Assembly: GCA_039105265.1 (NCBI GenBank)
Contig: JAPFFF010000042.1
Span: 1,054,001-1,118,000 of the forward strand
Origin: Tritrichomonas musculus
Lineage: Eukaryota > Parabasalia > Tritrichomonadida > Tritrichomonadidae
Direction: 5' to 3'
Length of the DNA stretch: 64,000 nt
Shown: one piece after another, positions 1 through 10,029 of the stretch
Position numbering within the stretch: position 1 is the stretch's first letter
How the letters are laid out: the number at the start of each line of letters is the position of its first letter
The notes under the pieces: generated by a model
Told to the model about the DNA's origin: nothing
What the model saw: only the letters and a program-made list of their open reading frames with translations
Database searches by the model: none
Program-made: the position numbers and the translations under genes

Positions 1-377
1 TTTGGATCATGGGCCAAATTTATCATCAGTTGATTTAAATGACTTAGATTTTCTTCACAAATATTCACATTCTTTGAAAAAGTTGGTGGCCTTAATAAAA
101 GAATTTCATTTTTAATCAAGTCAATGGGATTTGCAAAGGAATCTGGTGTTTCATTAGAAATAGGCACACCTCCTATATCATTATGCCAAGTTTTAGCTGT
201 TGGAATATTCATTTCTTGATTAACTTCTTTTTGCATTATCGTATGAACCAATATATTAATAAATAATTGTACATCAATACTGTTATTCATGTTTTTTCCA
301 GCATTGGCATAAGTTTTTTCTTCACAACTTGATTCTAGTCTTTGGAGTGCAATAACAAATTCTGAATACGTTTTCAT
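1..377 (-). CDS. Unknown protein, 5' part of a gene running off the left edge
   Basis: On the minus strand an ATG at 377-375 opens a frame with no stop for 125 codons down to base 1, so the gene continues outside the window. The start of the protein reads MKTYSEFVIALQRLESSCEE and continues as an ordinary soluble, mixed-composition sequence with no low complexity, signal peptide or membrane segment in the visible part. Uninterrupted reading through 377 bases of AT-rich DNA, with sensible codon use, is the evidence that it is real. I do not recognise the family. Upstream (378-700) is AT-rich spacer with a poly-A run. Confidence is limited because only the N-terminus is visible. Confidence 0.7.
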   Translation of the reverse strand, partial: MKTYSEFVIALQRLESSCEEKTYANAGKNMNNSIDVQLFINILVHTIMQKEVNQEMNIPTAKTWHNDIGGVPISNETPDSFANPIDLIKNEILLLRPPTFSKNVNICEENLSHLNQLMINLAHDP

Positions 378-728
378 ACAATGTATAATTACTATCAATG
401 CATTAATATATTTAATTAGATCAGTTTTTGTCCATAAGATGATAATTAAACAACCGTCAAAGTCGCCAGCTGTCATCAATTTCCCGATGCTTTATCTTTC
501 ATAATATCAATAAAAAATTAAAAAAAAAAAAAAAAAAAAACTTTTCTCAGAGCAATAAGATAAAACGTGCAATTCTGGCCTTCTTTCTTGCTAAAAGATG
601 GAAGTGTGATTCTGGAACTTATATTTAAACTGTTATTTGAATTTTGACTTCAAACATAATTAGAATAAATATAAGATTGATTTTGGATGAGTTGTGAGTT
701 CGTTTCAATTAAATTGAGAATGTGAGGT

Positions 729-820
729 GCTGTCGCCTTGAACTGCTGCTAGTGCTGTCGCCTTGAACCGCTGCTAGTGCTGTCGCCTTGAACCGCTGCT
801 AGTGCTGTCGCCTTGAGCTG
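729..820. repeat. 25-bp tandem repeat, about 3.7 copies
   Basis: The unit begins GCTGTCGCCTTGAACCGCTG and is 25 bp long. Copies start at 729, 754, 779 and 804, the last truncated. Copies differ by single bases (for example AACTGC versus AACCGC). It is far richer in G and C than the DNA around it. Confidence 0.9.
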
Positions 821-1423
821 TTTTATCATGATAGCGTGAAGAAACAATCACAATTTGCTGCCTTTTGTCTTCGTATTCGGACGTTCTATTCTATCGAAAT
901 TTGAAAATCGATGGGAACTTCCTGAATTTCTTTTCGTAAAAAAATCAATTTATTTTCAATATCTTTGATAGATACTTTAAATCTTTTATCTTCTAAAGCA
1001 ATTCCTATACAGCTTTTGAACATTTATGAGAATCTAATATATTTTATTGTTTGAAAAAAGAATTATATCAACATGGTTTTGTTTAATTTCGAGATATAGC
1101 AGCCTCTCAATTTCATTTAATTTTCCAAACTTTTTGAATACAGACGATTCTATATATTATATTAAGCTCAAATTAAAATTTGCAAAATGTTCAAAGTTTT
1201 CATTTAAAATAGCTATGTGGTCATGTACCCCTTAAAAAGTGATAGAATTATCTTATTCTAAGTAGTGTCTATTTAATCATTCAAAATTTACCTAATAAAA
1301 AAATTTTTCATCTCATATTTTGGAGTACTTTTCATAAAATGATCGTAATTTTTAAAATAAAATTGAATTTTTGAATAAGTGATCGTTATGCTAAAGCTCA
1401 AATTATAAATTATGCAATTTAGC

Positions 1424-1647
1424 CTTCCACCTGCGGCTATCGCTTCTCAGCTGCAGGTGGAAGTAATTAATCAATAAGCAAATCAAGTTTCCACCTGCAG
1501 CTAAGCAGCGATAACGGCAGGTGGAAGTTAATATTCAAATTATAATTTCAATATTTAATCGATTAAAAACCTCCACCTGCAGCCATTGCAGCTTAGCTGC
1601 AAGTAGAAGGCAATTTCAAACTTCTACCTGCTGCTAAGCTGCAGGTT
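1424..1647. repeat. Array of four imperfect hairpins with CCACCTGC/GCAGGTGG arms
   Basis: Units lie at about 1424-1463, 1488-1527, 1570-1610 and 1620-1647. Each opens with a version of CTTCCACCTGC and closes with its complement. The inner parts of the first and second units are reverse complements of each other, so the array is also a larger palindrome. The third and fourth carry substitutions (CTTGCAGCT, CTTCTACCTGC). No coding frame spans it. Confidence 0.8.
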
Positions 1648-2501
1648 TACTTCAATTTACTTAGTTTTATTTTCAATTTTATAAAAATTTTATCGAATGT
1701 ATTGTTTTTATTGTTTTTATTGTTTTTTACTCTCAATTTATTGAAAAAATTTTATTTTATCTTTCTCTTTTCTATATCTTTTCGTATTTCTCTATCTATC
1801 TTTTTTTTTTTTTTTTTTTACTTCATTAATATATTGTGCATTTCTATGGATTGCACAATATATGGTACTTCTAAAAAAAATCCATAGGTTTCAAATTCAT
1901 AAAAACGCTCAATATTTGTTAACCAACGATTTCCCAGATTTGACTTAGGGGGTCCTAATTCTCGGGGCCTTAACCTACCCCTTCGGTTAAGGCATTATTC
2001 TACATCTTAAGTTAACAAATAATTGTTAGTATTTTATTTAAAAAAACATGCCCCGGGGCAAAAGAAAATTGTTTTTGCTTTTTTATTTTTATTTTTATTT
2101 GTATTTGTATTTGTATTTTTATTTTTATTTTTATTTTTATTTTTATTTTTATTTTAATTTTTTTTTTTTTTTTTTTTTTTAAATTAATTTTCATATCCCA
2201 AATCAAAATAATTTCAACGAAATAGATGAAATCATGCATCAACGAAATGATAAATCATATTATCTTGCATCTGACCATGAAAGTAATCAGCAGCATCTAG
2301 AGTTTCCAACAATTGCAGATGCTGTTGCAGCTCCACTCGAACGGACTACAGCAGCATTTGCAATTTTCTTATAATCAGGTATCAGAAGAACAACTAGCAG
2401 ATAATGAATAAAAAATATTTTTTATTAATTATTATTTTTCTTTTAGTTTTTATTAATTTAATCGTTCAAAATATTTTTTTTTTAAAATTATTTCACATAG
2501 G

Positions 2502-2530
2502 CCACTTTTTGAGCGAAGCTCAAAAAGTGG
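2502..2530. repeat. Perfect 29-bp hairpin, related copy at 48318-48344
   Basis: Two 13-nt arms (CCACTTTTTGAGC and its complement) surround a GAA loop. A second copy at 48318-48344 lies in the opposite orientation with 12-nt arms, and the similarity continues a few bases past the hairpin on one side (CGTTCT then GTT). It is therefore a dispersed repeat rather than a chance palindrome. Confidence 0.7.
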
Positions 2531-2639
2531 ACGTTCTTGTTATGATTAATTGAATCTAATTTGATATTAAATTTTATTGTTTGAAAAAAGAATTATCCAA
2601 CCACTTTATTTGAAAAATCGAAATAAATTGAGTCTTCAG

Positions 2640-3127
2640 CAGGTATGCTTTTTGAGGACGAGGAAGAGTAGTCTACCAGAAAATAATTTCGGGATCGAGG
2701 AGACTCCCGTACTCGGTTTACCTGATTAAAATAAAATAAAAAAAAAAAAAAAAAAAAAAACAAAAAAAAACAAAAAAAAAAAAAAATTTCCTAAAATTAT
2801 ATTTTCTGAAAAAATATTCAATTTTTTCTTAACTTGATCGTCGACCCCCATTTTATTGAATGAGACCCATATTTTTTGGGGGAACTTTTTTTATTTTTTT
2901 TAAATTTTGAATACTTTATTTTAGCATTAAAGGTTTTTAGTCATTGATAAAATAGCTATATCTAACATTTTTTTTTTTAAAAATCATATAGTAAACCACT
3001 ATTTCCAGAAAACTGATTCATTTTGAAAAAGAATAATGATTATTTTTTTTATTATTTTTCAATTAACTTTAAGTTCGAGTTTTTCGGGTAAAAAAGTGAA
3101 AATTTACCCGAGTAAAGAAATGTGAAC

Positions 3128-3170
<43 letters not shown>

Positions 3171-3274
3171 AACGTTAGAGTAAAATCTTTTTCTCGAAAA
3201 AAGTTCGAAGAATAATTTCGAGGAAGACCGTTTATTTATCCGAGTTTACCCGGGACTCCCGAAAGGCATACCTG
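2640..3274. mobile_element. hAT-like miniature inverted-repeat element, 635 bp, 8-bp target duplication
   Basis: Terminal inverted repeats CAGGTATGC at 2640-2648 and GCATACCTG at 3266-3274 are perfect over 9 bp and continue imperfectly inwards (CTTTTTGAG versus CTTTCGGGAG). The perfect 8-bp direct repeat GTCTTCAG flanks both sides (2632-2639 and 3275-3282). CAGG-type ends and an 8-bp target with T at position 2 and A at position 7 are the known hAT pattern. No transposase frame lies inside, which is mostly A- and T-runs, so the copy is nonautonomous. Superfamily assignment is inference. Confidence 0.8.
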
Positions 3275-4219
3275 GTCTTCAGAAAACCAAACACCACTTT
3301 TTCAGGAGAAATTTAAAATAGCTAGTTCTATTTATATTCAATGTGCTTATTCAATATTGATAAGTTTACAACTAATAGGGAAATTAGCTTGTTAAAATCA
3401 TGAATTTCAGACAATATCACTCATATTTTATAGATTTATTTATTTTCAATGATAAAACATTTGATTATTAAATTGAAATTGCTTGAAATTAAAAAAATAT
3501 TGATATATAAGAAAAGAAAAAATTCTTAAGGATGGTTCAACCTTCTGAATTTTCATAAAATAAACTCAAATTGAAATCTTTACCATGATTACTATTTTGA
3601 TAGGTAACATATATTGGCTTATTATATAAATGAATCAAACATAAGTAATATTATAAAAAAATTTCTTTTATTAATTATATCAAAACAATGCTAGAAATAA
3701 TTGTTTTTGAATGTTTTAAATCAGTATTTTCATTTTTTTCACAATTTATTCTTTAATTATATAATATTAAAATATAAAATAAAATGTGATGATGAAAATT
3801 CACAAAGATATCGAGTAATCAAAAACCTATAAAATTTCAAAACATATACAATTACATTTTTTCTTTTTTTCTATTCACAATTTTCATTATTTCTCTAATA
3901 TCAATAAAAAATTAAAATTAATGAAAACTATCTTTTTATGCTGATGTCAATAAAAATTAGAAAAATAAAAATAATTGCCAATTTGAATCATACACTACCG
4001 TTTATAGAAAAATTGAGAAAGTGAATTAAAAAATCTGTAAATTATTTTCGTTAACTTTTTAATACAAAAATGGATGTTACTTTTCAAATTTCATACAATC
4101 TTCAGAATTTTTTGAATAATCGGAGATTTAACTACCTTTCAATTTTAAATGAGCAGGTGAACGACTTTTTCAAAGCAGATAAAAACTAATATAATAATTT
4201 TTTTTTTTTTGAAAATAAA

Positions 4220-4876
4220 ATGGAAACGCAATTACAAACAAATTACAAAAATGAAATACCTAAGCAAACAATATCAACTTTACGAAAAAGATTCACTGAA
4301 GAAGAAGATAATTTGTTGAAACATGTAATTCAAGAACTTCATATTCATAACTGGTCTGAAGTTGCAAGATATTTACCAGGAAGAACTGCTAGACAATGTC
4401 GTGATAGATATAATAGTTATCTTTTTAAAGAAATTTCAAATAAACCTTGGACTGACGAGGAAGATGCTATTATATTGAGCCAATATCCAATCTATGGAAC
4501 TCATTGGGTTAAAATATCAAAGTTTCTTGTGGGGAGATCTGGAAACAATGTTAAAAATAGGTGGTACAAATACTTATCAAAACGATATAGTGATTACATT
4601 TCAAAGCAAGACATTTATATACTTTCAAACAAGCAACATCTATCTAAGCATAATAAAACATCACAAAATGCTCAACAACCCCCACAAATCCAACTTTCAA
4701 ATGATTCCAATCAACAACGTCAAATGCCTGTCACAGTTAAAAATTGCATTAAACAGAACTCTGAACCAGATATATCTAGTTCGGAATTTTACTTGAATTT
4801 TTTCAACGATAGTTTTGAATGGGAATTATTTCCATCCAATAGTGATATAACAGATAGTTCCAATTGTTTCTTTTAG
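4220..4876 (+). CDS. Two-repeat Myb DNA-binding protein
   Basis: A 218-residue protein with two Myb/SANT repeats at about residues 23-70 and 74-121, followed by an Asn/Gln/Ser-rich tail. Signature pieces are RFTEEED (24-30), GRTARQCRDRY (54-64), PWTDEED (76-82) and VKNRWYKYL (111-119). The first repeat has Phe25, Trp45 and Tyr64 or nearby aromatics in place of the usual three tryptophans; the second keeps Trp77, Trp96 and Trp115. Trichomonads encode many such short R2R3-like Myb proteins, and some bind promoter elements, so the likely role is sequence-specific transcription control in the nucleus. The start is the first ATG after a poly-T run. The acidic, aromatic tail (FNDSFEWELF) could be an activation region; that is inference. 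Confidence 0.9.
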   Translation: METQLQTNYKNEIPKQTISTLRKRFTEEEDNLLKHVIQELHIHNWSEVARYLPGRTARQCRDRYNSYLFKEISNKPWTDEEDAIILSQYPIYGTHWVKISKFLVGRSGNNVKNRWYKYLSKRYSDYISKQDIYILSNKQHLSKHNKTSQNAQQPPQIQLSNDSNQQRQMPVTVKNCIKQNSEPDISSSEFYLNFFNDSFEWELFPSNSDITDSSNCFF

Positions 4877-5372
4877 ATAAAATATATTTGCTTTGCCACA
4901 AATGAAAGACTATTATTTTTATTTAATTATAAACATTTGATCATTACAAAAATTTATTTTTGCTTTTTTATTTCCCTCAAAAAACTTTATGGTCTATCAA
5001 TGGTGAATTTTATCTAACAAAGCAAGAAATTTATAACCTAAATCAACTTTTTCATACGTTAACTATTTGCACTTGCCATAATTAATATAAATACTTTAGA
5101 AAACAAATCTATGAAATATATATTGATTGTCAAATCTGAAATAAAACATTCAATTTTGTGAAATGGAGTCATCATATCCAATTTCTTAATTAATCACAAA
5201 TAGAAAATCGATACTTCATTATTTGATTACATGAACTCAAAATATTTTTCAAGGGCCAAATATAAACAGAAAAATATATACAAAATTTTTATATAAACAA
5301 ATAAAAACAAATTAAAATGTACAAATAAACATCAGCTGAAAATTCTTCAAACAATTTATTGTTGCTTCGATC
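4877..5372. other. Spacer, nothing recognised
   Basis: AT-rich DNA between the 3' ends of two converging genes. I see no coding frame, repeat or RNA-like structure. Confidence 0.6.
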
Positions 5373-6410
5373 TTATTTAGAATATGGATATCGCCGAGAA
5401 TGGCGCAGTATAGTTATTTGCTTTTTGAGATCAAAATTTTCTTCTCTTACTTTCTTTAATTGAAGTTCTTTATTATTTCTATTTTCTATGGATTTCATTA
5501 ATTTCTCTTTCGTGTGAGATAATACTATATTTTGTGGAACATTCTCAGAATGCGATTTAGGATAAGATAATGATTTCATTGCATCAAACTTTTTGGTTGT
5601 AAAGTTACAAGATTGGGTAAATTGCTCTTTCATTTGGGATAATTGAGAAGTTAGTGAATGAAGTTTTTTCTCGGCTTCTTTCTTTTCGGTATGAAGTGCT
5701 TTCAAATCATGATGCCTCTTTTTTTTAAGAACATGCAGCGATTCATTATAAATCTTGGTATTTTCTTCAATTTGTGTTTGAATGTCTGAAACACTTTTTT
5801 GATGCTGAGCATCTATATTATTTATAAAAGCTAAATAATCTGTAAATTGCATTTTAAAGTCTAATAGCATTGATCTCCTTTCTTCTGATTTTTCTTCGAC
5901 AACTTTTTGTAAATGTTTAATGACATCATTTTGAACTTGCAATGAAGATGTATTGAGTTTTTCTTCAGGCTTTTTAAAATTAGCGATTTTTGATTGAGTT
6001 TCAGCAATTTCTTTTTTGACCTTTTGAAACTCGATATCAAAACTTTTTTCTTGATCTTGCATTTGTTCATTACTAAATTCATGAAAACGGGATAATTTTT
6101 GAGCAAAGTCTTTCTGTAATTCTTGTATTTCTTGGTTTTGCTCTGCCTGAATTTGAATCAGCTTGATTTGATGGGCTGAAACTTTTTGTGAACGAGAAAC
6201 ACCTTTAACTACTTGCTTATCTCTAATTCTCTGGTCCAATTCTTTTTTTCTTTTTTCGATTTGATTATTTAAAATAACAATTTGCTGTTTATATTCAAGA
6301 ATTTTTTCTTTGTAGCTAACTAGTAAATCCGATAATCTGTCAATTTGCTCATCTTTTACATCTAGTTCTTCTTGTATTCGAAACTGGAATCCTTGCGCAA
6401 TTGTTTTCAT
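5373..6410 (-). CDS. Coiled-coil protein, unrecognised family
   Basis: A 345-residue protein that is almost entirely heptad-like, charged and helical: rich in Glu, Lys, Gln and Leu with no proline-rich or globular part until a short linker near residue 280 (SYPKSHSENVPQN). It ends in a basic, aromatic tail (ILRHSRRYPYSK). The N-terminus (KTIAQGFQFRIQEELDVKDE) begins the coil at once. This architecture suits a cytoskeletal or basal-body scaffold, but no family is identifiable by eye, so the function is unknown. The ATG at 6410 is the first in frame. The gene converges with the Myb gene and lies 228 bp from the 3' end of the mannosyltransferase gene, all on the minus strand. Confidence 0.85.
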   Translation of the reverse strand: MKTIAQGFQFRIQEELDVKDEQIDRLSDLLVSYKEKILEYKQQIVILNNQIEKRKKELDQRIRDKQVVKGVSRSQKVSAHQIKLIQIQAEQNQEIQELQKDFAQKLSRFHEFSNEQMQDQEKSFDIEFQKVKKEIAETQSKIANFKKPEEKLNTSSLQVQNDVIKHLQKVVEEKSEERRSMLLDFKMQFTDYLAFINNIDAQHQKSVSDIQTQIEENTKIYNESLHVLKKKRHHDLKALHTEKKEAEKKLHSLTSQLSQMKEQFTQSCNFTTKKFDAMKSLSYPKSHSENVPQNIVLSHTKEKLMKSIENRNNKELQLKKVREENFDLKKQITILRHSRRYPYSK

Positions 6411-6638
6411 TTAAAAGAATTTATCATAAAAATTTTAAACGGCTATATAATCTTCTATTAACATTTCATCAAACAAACAAAAAACCTCACAATATTAACA
6501 TAATTAACAACATACATTTAATATTTATAAATAGGAAATTCAAAACAAAAAATACTTATAATATCATATATATTTTTATAAAAAGAAAACAACAATCATT
6601 CAATGATATAACATAAATATCAAACATATAGACAAAAA

Positions 6639-8210
6639 TCATTTTGTCATCCATTTTTTCCAAATTAAAAAATTAATGTCTCCAACATGTTTTCCATATG
6701 AAAGAGGTGACCACATGAAATATCCTGATATAGAAAAATGTATCAACATCATGTAAATAAAGCCGCTCGCCTTTTTATTGCAAATATCATCTATAATCAA
6801 AACAAGATTAAAAACGCCGAAAAACAGTGGAATCAAATAGTATGAAGCAGAAAAATTACATGGAACAAATGCAAATGGCAAATATGATAAAAAGTAACCA
6901 ATCATCATTTCAGATCTTTGTGAAACAAAGTCACATTGAAAAATTGAAATAATAAACGTACACAAAATTCCCACAAAAACAGGAATCCATAAAAAGACGT
7001 TACAAACGCATCCAATCTGATGACCATCTTCTTCATTCCAAATAGGAACATATTTACCCAAACATATCGCCCAAGTCCACCAAGGAGAATTGAACTGACT
7101 TGATTTTACATTCAATTTATGATTATGAAATATTAACGATATTACTCGTGAAAAATGTGAAGGTGAATTCTTCCTAATTTTATGCCAATCAATATTACTC
7201 AATGAACGAATAGAATCAAATGAACTTATTGACCATAATGGATCATCAATTAACTTTTTTTTTGTATAATCATCAATTAAAAAAAGTGACTTTTTTATTT
7301 GGTCGGGTATCATTGAATTATTATTTAAATTTTCGTCTTTGAATGGAAGAATTGTAACATGAATTGAATAAAATAAATAGTAAAGTGTAAAGATGATTTG
7401 AAGTAGTATTAAACATCGAATAATAGAAGGTCCTGAATTGCGCAGAAAACGTTTATTTTTAACGTCTTTTAACGGAAATTGACGGAAAAGTGCAAGTAAA
7501 ATAATTCCACTTGTTGTGATTTTGGATGACGCTGCTAAACCTAAACAAATCCCCTCAAATAGTAAAGCAATAAATGTTTCTAAACGCTCATATAAAAAAA
7601 TCGATAAAATTGAAAGAACACTGAAAAAGTGAACAATTCCATCAATCATAAAGTGACGTCCTTCAACAATCAAAATTAAATCACTACAAATCATGAATGC
7701 AGCGCATGATGCTCCAAGATGACAAACGCCAATGATTCTCATAATAAGATACGAAATAGGAATACAAAATGTAGAGAAAAAAGCGGGAATTAGTCGTAAC
7801 ATTACATAAAACATTGATGAGTATACTTCTTCTTCTTGAAATGCATATTTCCCTCTATATCCAGCAAAGTATGCAATTGATGATATTAGTAAAGTTGGAA
7901 AAGGTGGATTGTTATCTATAAAAAAAATTCCTTGTAGATAATTATTTAGATATGTTCCATAAATACTTTCATTATATATAACATTTTTTGGATAGTAAAT
8001 TCTGATTGTTCTCGTGAGAGCTGAAATACCTAGAAAAAACATGATCAAAGATGCGTCAGTTCTATCTAGATTAATTGATGAGTGGTCGTTGTTTGGGAAA
8101 ATATGCTCAATAACAGTACTAAAGTGCGATGGCTTTGATTTTATATTCTTCTTCTTTGAAATTGATGACGGAAGTTCATTTTTATCTTCTTCATGTTGCT
8201 CTTCAATCAT
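6639..8210 (-). CDS. Protein O-mannosyltransferase-like polytopic membrane protein (GT39/PMT)
   Basis: About 523 residues. I place the start at the ATG at 8210-8208; the frame stays open further upstream but without another in-frame ATG. After a charged cytosolic N-terminus (EEQHEEDKNE) come about ten membrane segments. The first lumenal loop shows the PMT pattern: Arg-x-x-x-x-Tyr-Pro, then NESIYGTYLNNYLQGIFFID and NPPFPTLL. A late SPWWTWAICLGK resembles the C-terminal PMT membrane domain. PMT enzymes move mannose from dolichyl-phosphate-mannose to Ser/Thr in the ER. Two positions are odd: the usual Asp-Glu of the first loop reads Asn-Glu, and the usual His-Pro-Pro reads Asn-Pro-Pro. No MIR domains are present, so it is shorter than fungal and animal PMTs. 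It may be divergent or have an altered function. The neighbour 8565-9950 could supply the same pathway. Confidence 0.75.
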   Translation of the reverse strand: MIEEQHEEDKNELPSSISKKKNIKSKPSHFSTVIEHIFPNNDHSSINLDRTDASLIMFFLGISALTRTIRIYYPKNVIYNESIYGTYLNNYLQGIFFIDNNPPFPTLLISSIAYFAGYRGKYAFQEEEVYSSMFYVMLRLIPAFFSTFCIPISYLIMRIIGVCHLGASCAAFMICSDLILIVEGRHFMIDGIVHFFSVLSILSIFLYERLETFIALLFEGICLGLAASSKITTSGIILLALFRQFPLKDVKNKRFLRNSGPSIIRCLILLQIIFTLYYLFYSIHVTILPFKDENLNNNSMIPDQIKKSLFLIDDYTKKKLIDDPLWSISSFDSIRSLSNIDWHKIRKNSPSHFSRVISLIFHNHKLNVKSSQFNSPWWTWAICLGKYVPIWNEEDGHQIGCVCNVFLWIPVFVGILCTFIISIFQCDFVSQRSEMMIGYFLSYLPFAFVPCNFSASYYLIPLFFGVFNLVLIIDDICNKKASGFIYMMLIHFSISGYFMWSPLSYGKHVGDINFLIWKKWMTK

Positions 8211-8564
8211 TGAACTTTTTGTGTTTTTTACGATCACATAATAAAGACAAATATCATCAGAAAAATTTAGAAATCTCAAACCAAATGAATCCAAGCAGGA
8301 ATTTAGAAGTAGTATATGCTTGTTAATGCATTTATTATTTTTTATATCATTCAATTAGATTATATATTAAAGAATTAAAAATATTATGCCATATTTAAAA
8401 AGATATATTTATTTTTATAATTTATATTGATAAATGGTCTTTTTGTAATTATTTTCTGAGTAAAATAATCGTTATAAATCTTTATCAAACCTAATATTGT
8501 GAAGAAAAGGAAAATTAATAAGACGAATCTTTTAGTATGAAATAGTCAAACAATAAGATAGAAT

Positions 8565-9950
8565 TCAAAATTTAAAATCAACTCCACTTAATTTCAATTG
8601 ATACTCAACTTCTGATTTACATAAATTTAATCCATTTTCAGTTAATGCCTCACATCGTAAAGTGAGAGCTGGCTGAGTATTCGATGACCTTACCAGCCAC
8701 CAACCATCTTCTGTTTCTGCTTTAACACCATCAATGTCAATAAATTGCCTTTTCGATTTTTTCATTCTGTCTGCAATTTGGATTGGTACCTGAGATCTTA
8801 ACATACTGTCAACTACATCAAATCTGATTTCAGGTGTTGAATATGGAACAGGAAATTCTTTTCTCATCTGGGTGATCGATTTATCTTCATTACCAAGAAT
8901 GTTTAACAATTTAACAGCGGCATAAAGAGCATCGTCAAAATTGTAATTTTCACCAAAATACATATGACCACTTGTTTCACCAGCAAGCATAATTTTATCC
9001 GATTTCATTTTAGCTTTTTGGGAGGAATGACCAGGCTTCCACATCACTCCAATGCCACCATTTTTTTTGATATCGTCATAAAGAACTTTACTTGCTTTTA
9101 CTTCACACATTACTTTCTCTCCTTTATGATGCTTAAGAAAATCACGTTCATAAATAATCAACAATTGATCGCCAAAGAATATGTAGCCTTCGCTATCAAC
9201 AATTCCTAATCGATCGCCATCTCCATCAAATGCAATTCCAATGTCATATTTTGAACGAATAACTTCTTTTTGTAATGCTACCATATTTTTCGGATCTGAT
9301 GGATCTGCCAAATGATTTTTGAAATCAGAATCGATATCTGTGAACAATGCTTTGTGATTTCCTGGCAATTTAGCAATAACATCATTTAAAAGAACGCTAT
9401 CTGCACCATTTCCACAATCCCAAACAACTTTTAATGGATTTCTCTGTGGTTTGATTTTGCGGAAAAGGAAATTTAAGTAGTCTGGCTTAATATCAACATT
9501 GGATAATGTACCTTTTCCTGAACAGAAGTCACCATTTTTAGAATACTCAGCTATTTTTTGAATATCTCCACCATAAACAGGATCGTCATTTGTCAACATT
9601 TTAAAGCCATTATATTCTGGTGGATTGTGTGAGGCAGTTACAATGAGACCAGCATCTAAATTCAAATGCTTGACTGAAAAATATACGACTGGAGTTGGCA
9701 TTAATCCTATGTTGGTAACATTAATTCCAGTCTCTAATAGACCTTTAATAACTTTATCAGAAAATTTCTTTGATGAACGTCTTCCATCGCGACCAACAAC
9801 ACATGATCTGCTTTTTTTATCTCTTTGTAAAAAAGTCCCAAAAGCTTTTCCTACAAAATATGCATCAACTTCATTCAATTTTTCTCCTACAACTCCTCTT
9901 ATATCACAAGCTTTTAGTATTGATGAATCGAAAATATGACTTCTTTCCAT
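8565..9950 (-). CDS. Phosphomannomutase/phosphoglucomutase, bacterial AlgC/ManB type
   Basis: A 461-residue alpha-D-phosphohexomutase, matching the usual length of about 460. All four active-site loops are visible: the phosphoserine loop VTASHNP with Ser107, the Mg-binding loop DGDGDR (242-247), the sugar-binding loop GETSGH (324-329) and the C-terminal phosphate-binding loop RSSNTQP. It interconverts mannose-6-P and mannose-1-P, possibly also the glucose esters, in the cytosol, feeding GDP-mannose. The sequence is of the bacterial two-substrate type rather than the small HAD-type eukaryotic phosphomannomutase, so an origin by lateral transfer is a reasonable inference. The start ATG at 9950 precedes the conserved KACDIRG. 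It lies upstream of, and on the same strand as, the mannosyltransferase-like gene. Confidence 0.95.
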   Translation of the reverse strand: MERSHIFDSSILKACDIRGVVGEKLNEVDAYFVGKAFGTFLQRDKKSRSCVVGRDGRRSSKKFSDKVIKGLLETGINVTNIGLMPTPVVYFSVKHLNLDAGLIVTASHNPPEYNGFKMLTNDDPVYGGDIQKIAEYSKNGDFCSGKGTLSNVDIKPDYLNFLFRKIKPQRNPLKVVWDCGNGADSVLLNDVIAKLPGNHKALFTDIDSDFKNHLADPSDPKNMVALQKEVIRSKYDIGIAFDGDGDRLGIVDSEGYIFFGDQLLIIYERDFLKHHKGEKVMCEVKASKVLYDDIKKNGGIGVMWKPGHSSQKAKMKSDKIMLAGETSGHMYFGENYNFDDALYAAVKLLNILGNEDKSITQMRKEFPVPYSTPEIRFDVVDSMLRSQVPIQIADRMKKSKRQFIDIDGVKAETEDGWWLVRSSNTQPALTLRCEALTENGLNLCKSEVEYQLKLSGVDFKF

Positions 9951-10029
9951 ACTAAGCTTTTGAAAAAATTATTAGTCGCAATTTTATCTTCACAAAAAAA
10001 TGAATACTATTCAATTTAAATTTGATATA

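Larger units (their letters stand above)
378..4219. other. Repeat-rich spacer without a recognisable intact gene
   Basis: This 3.8-kb stretch holds a 25-bp tandem array (729-820), a hairpin array (1424-1647), a 26-bp repeat present twice (1041-1066 and 2571-2596), a (TTTTTA)n run near 2083-2155, a 29-bp perfect hairpin (2502-2530), a hAT-like element (2640-3274) and several long poly-A or poly-T runs, the longest about 3128-3168. A short coding-like stretch of about 50 codons on the plus strand around 2212-2370 ends at a stop and has no recognisable family. From 3300 to 4219 I see only AT-rich sequence. Confidence 0.6.

Noticed and set aside
830-1250. Minus-strand stretches resembling ankyrin-type protein remnants
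   Set aside because: Only short pieces between many stops; similarity is too weak to name a family.
1702-2242. Frames made of Phe/Leu or Lys/Ile runs around the TTTTTA repeat
   Set aside because: Products of homopolymer and hexamer repeats.
8208-8354. Longer N-terminus for the mannosyltransferase-like protein
   Set aside because: The upstream extension has no in-frame ATG; the nearest upstream ATG (8350-8348) is in another frame.
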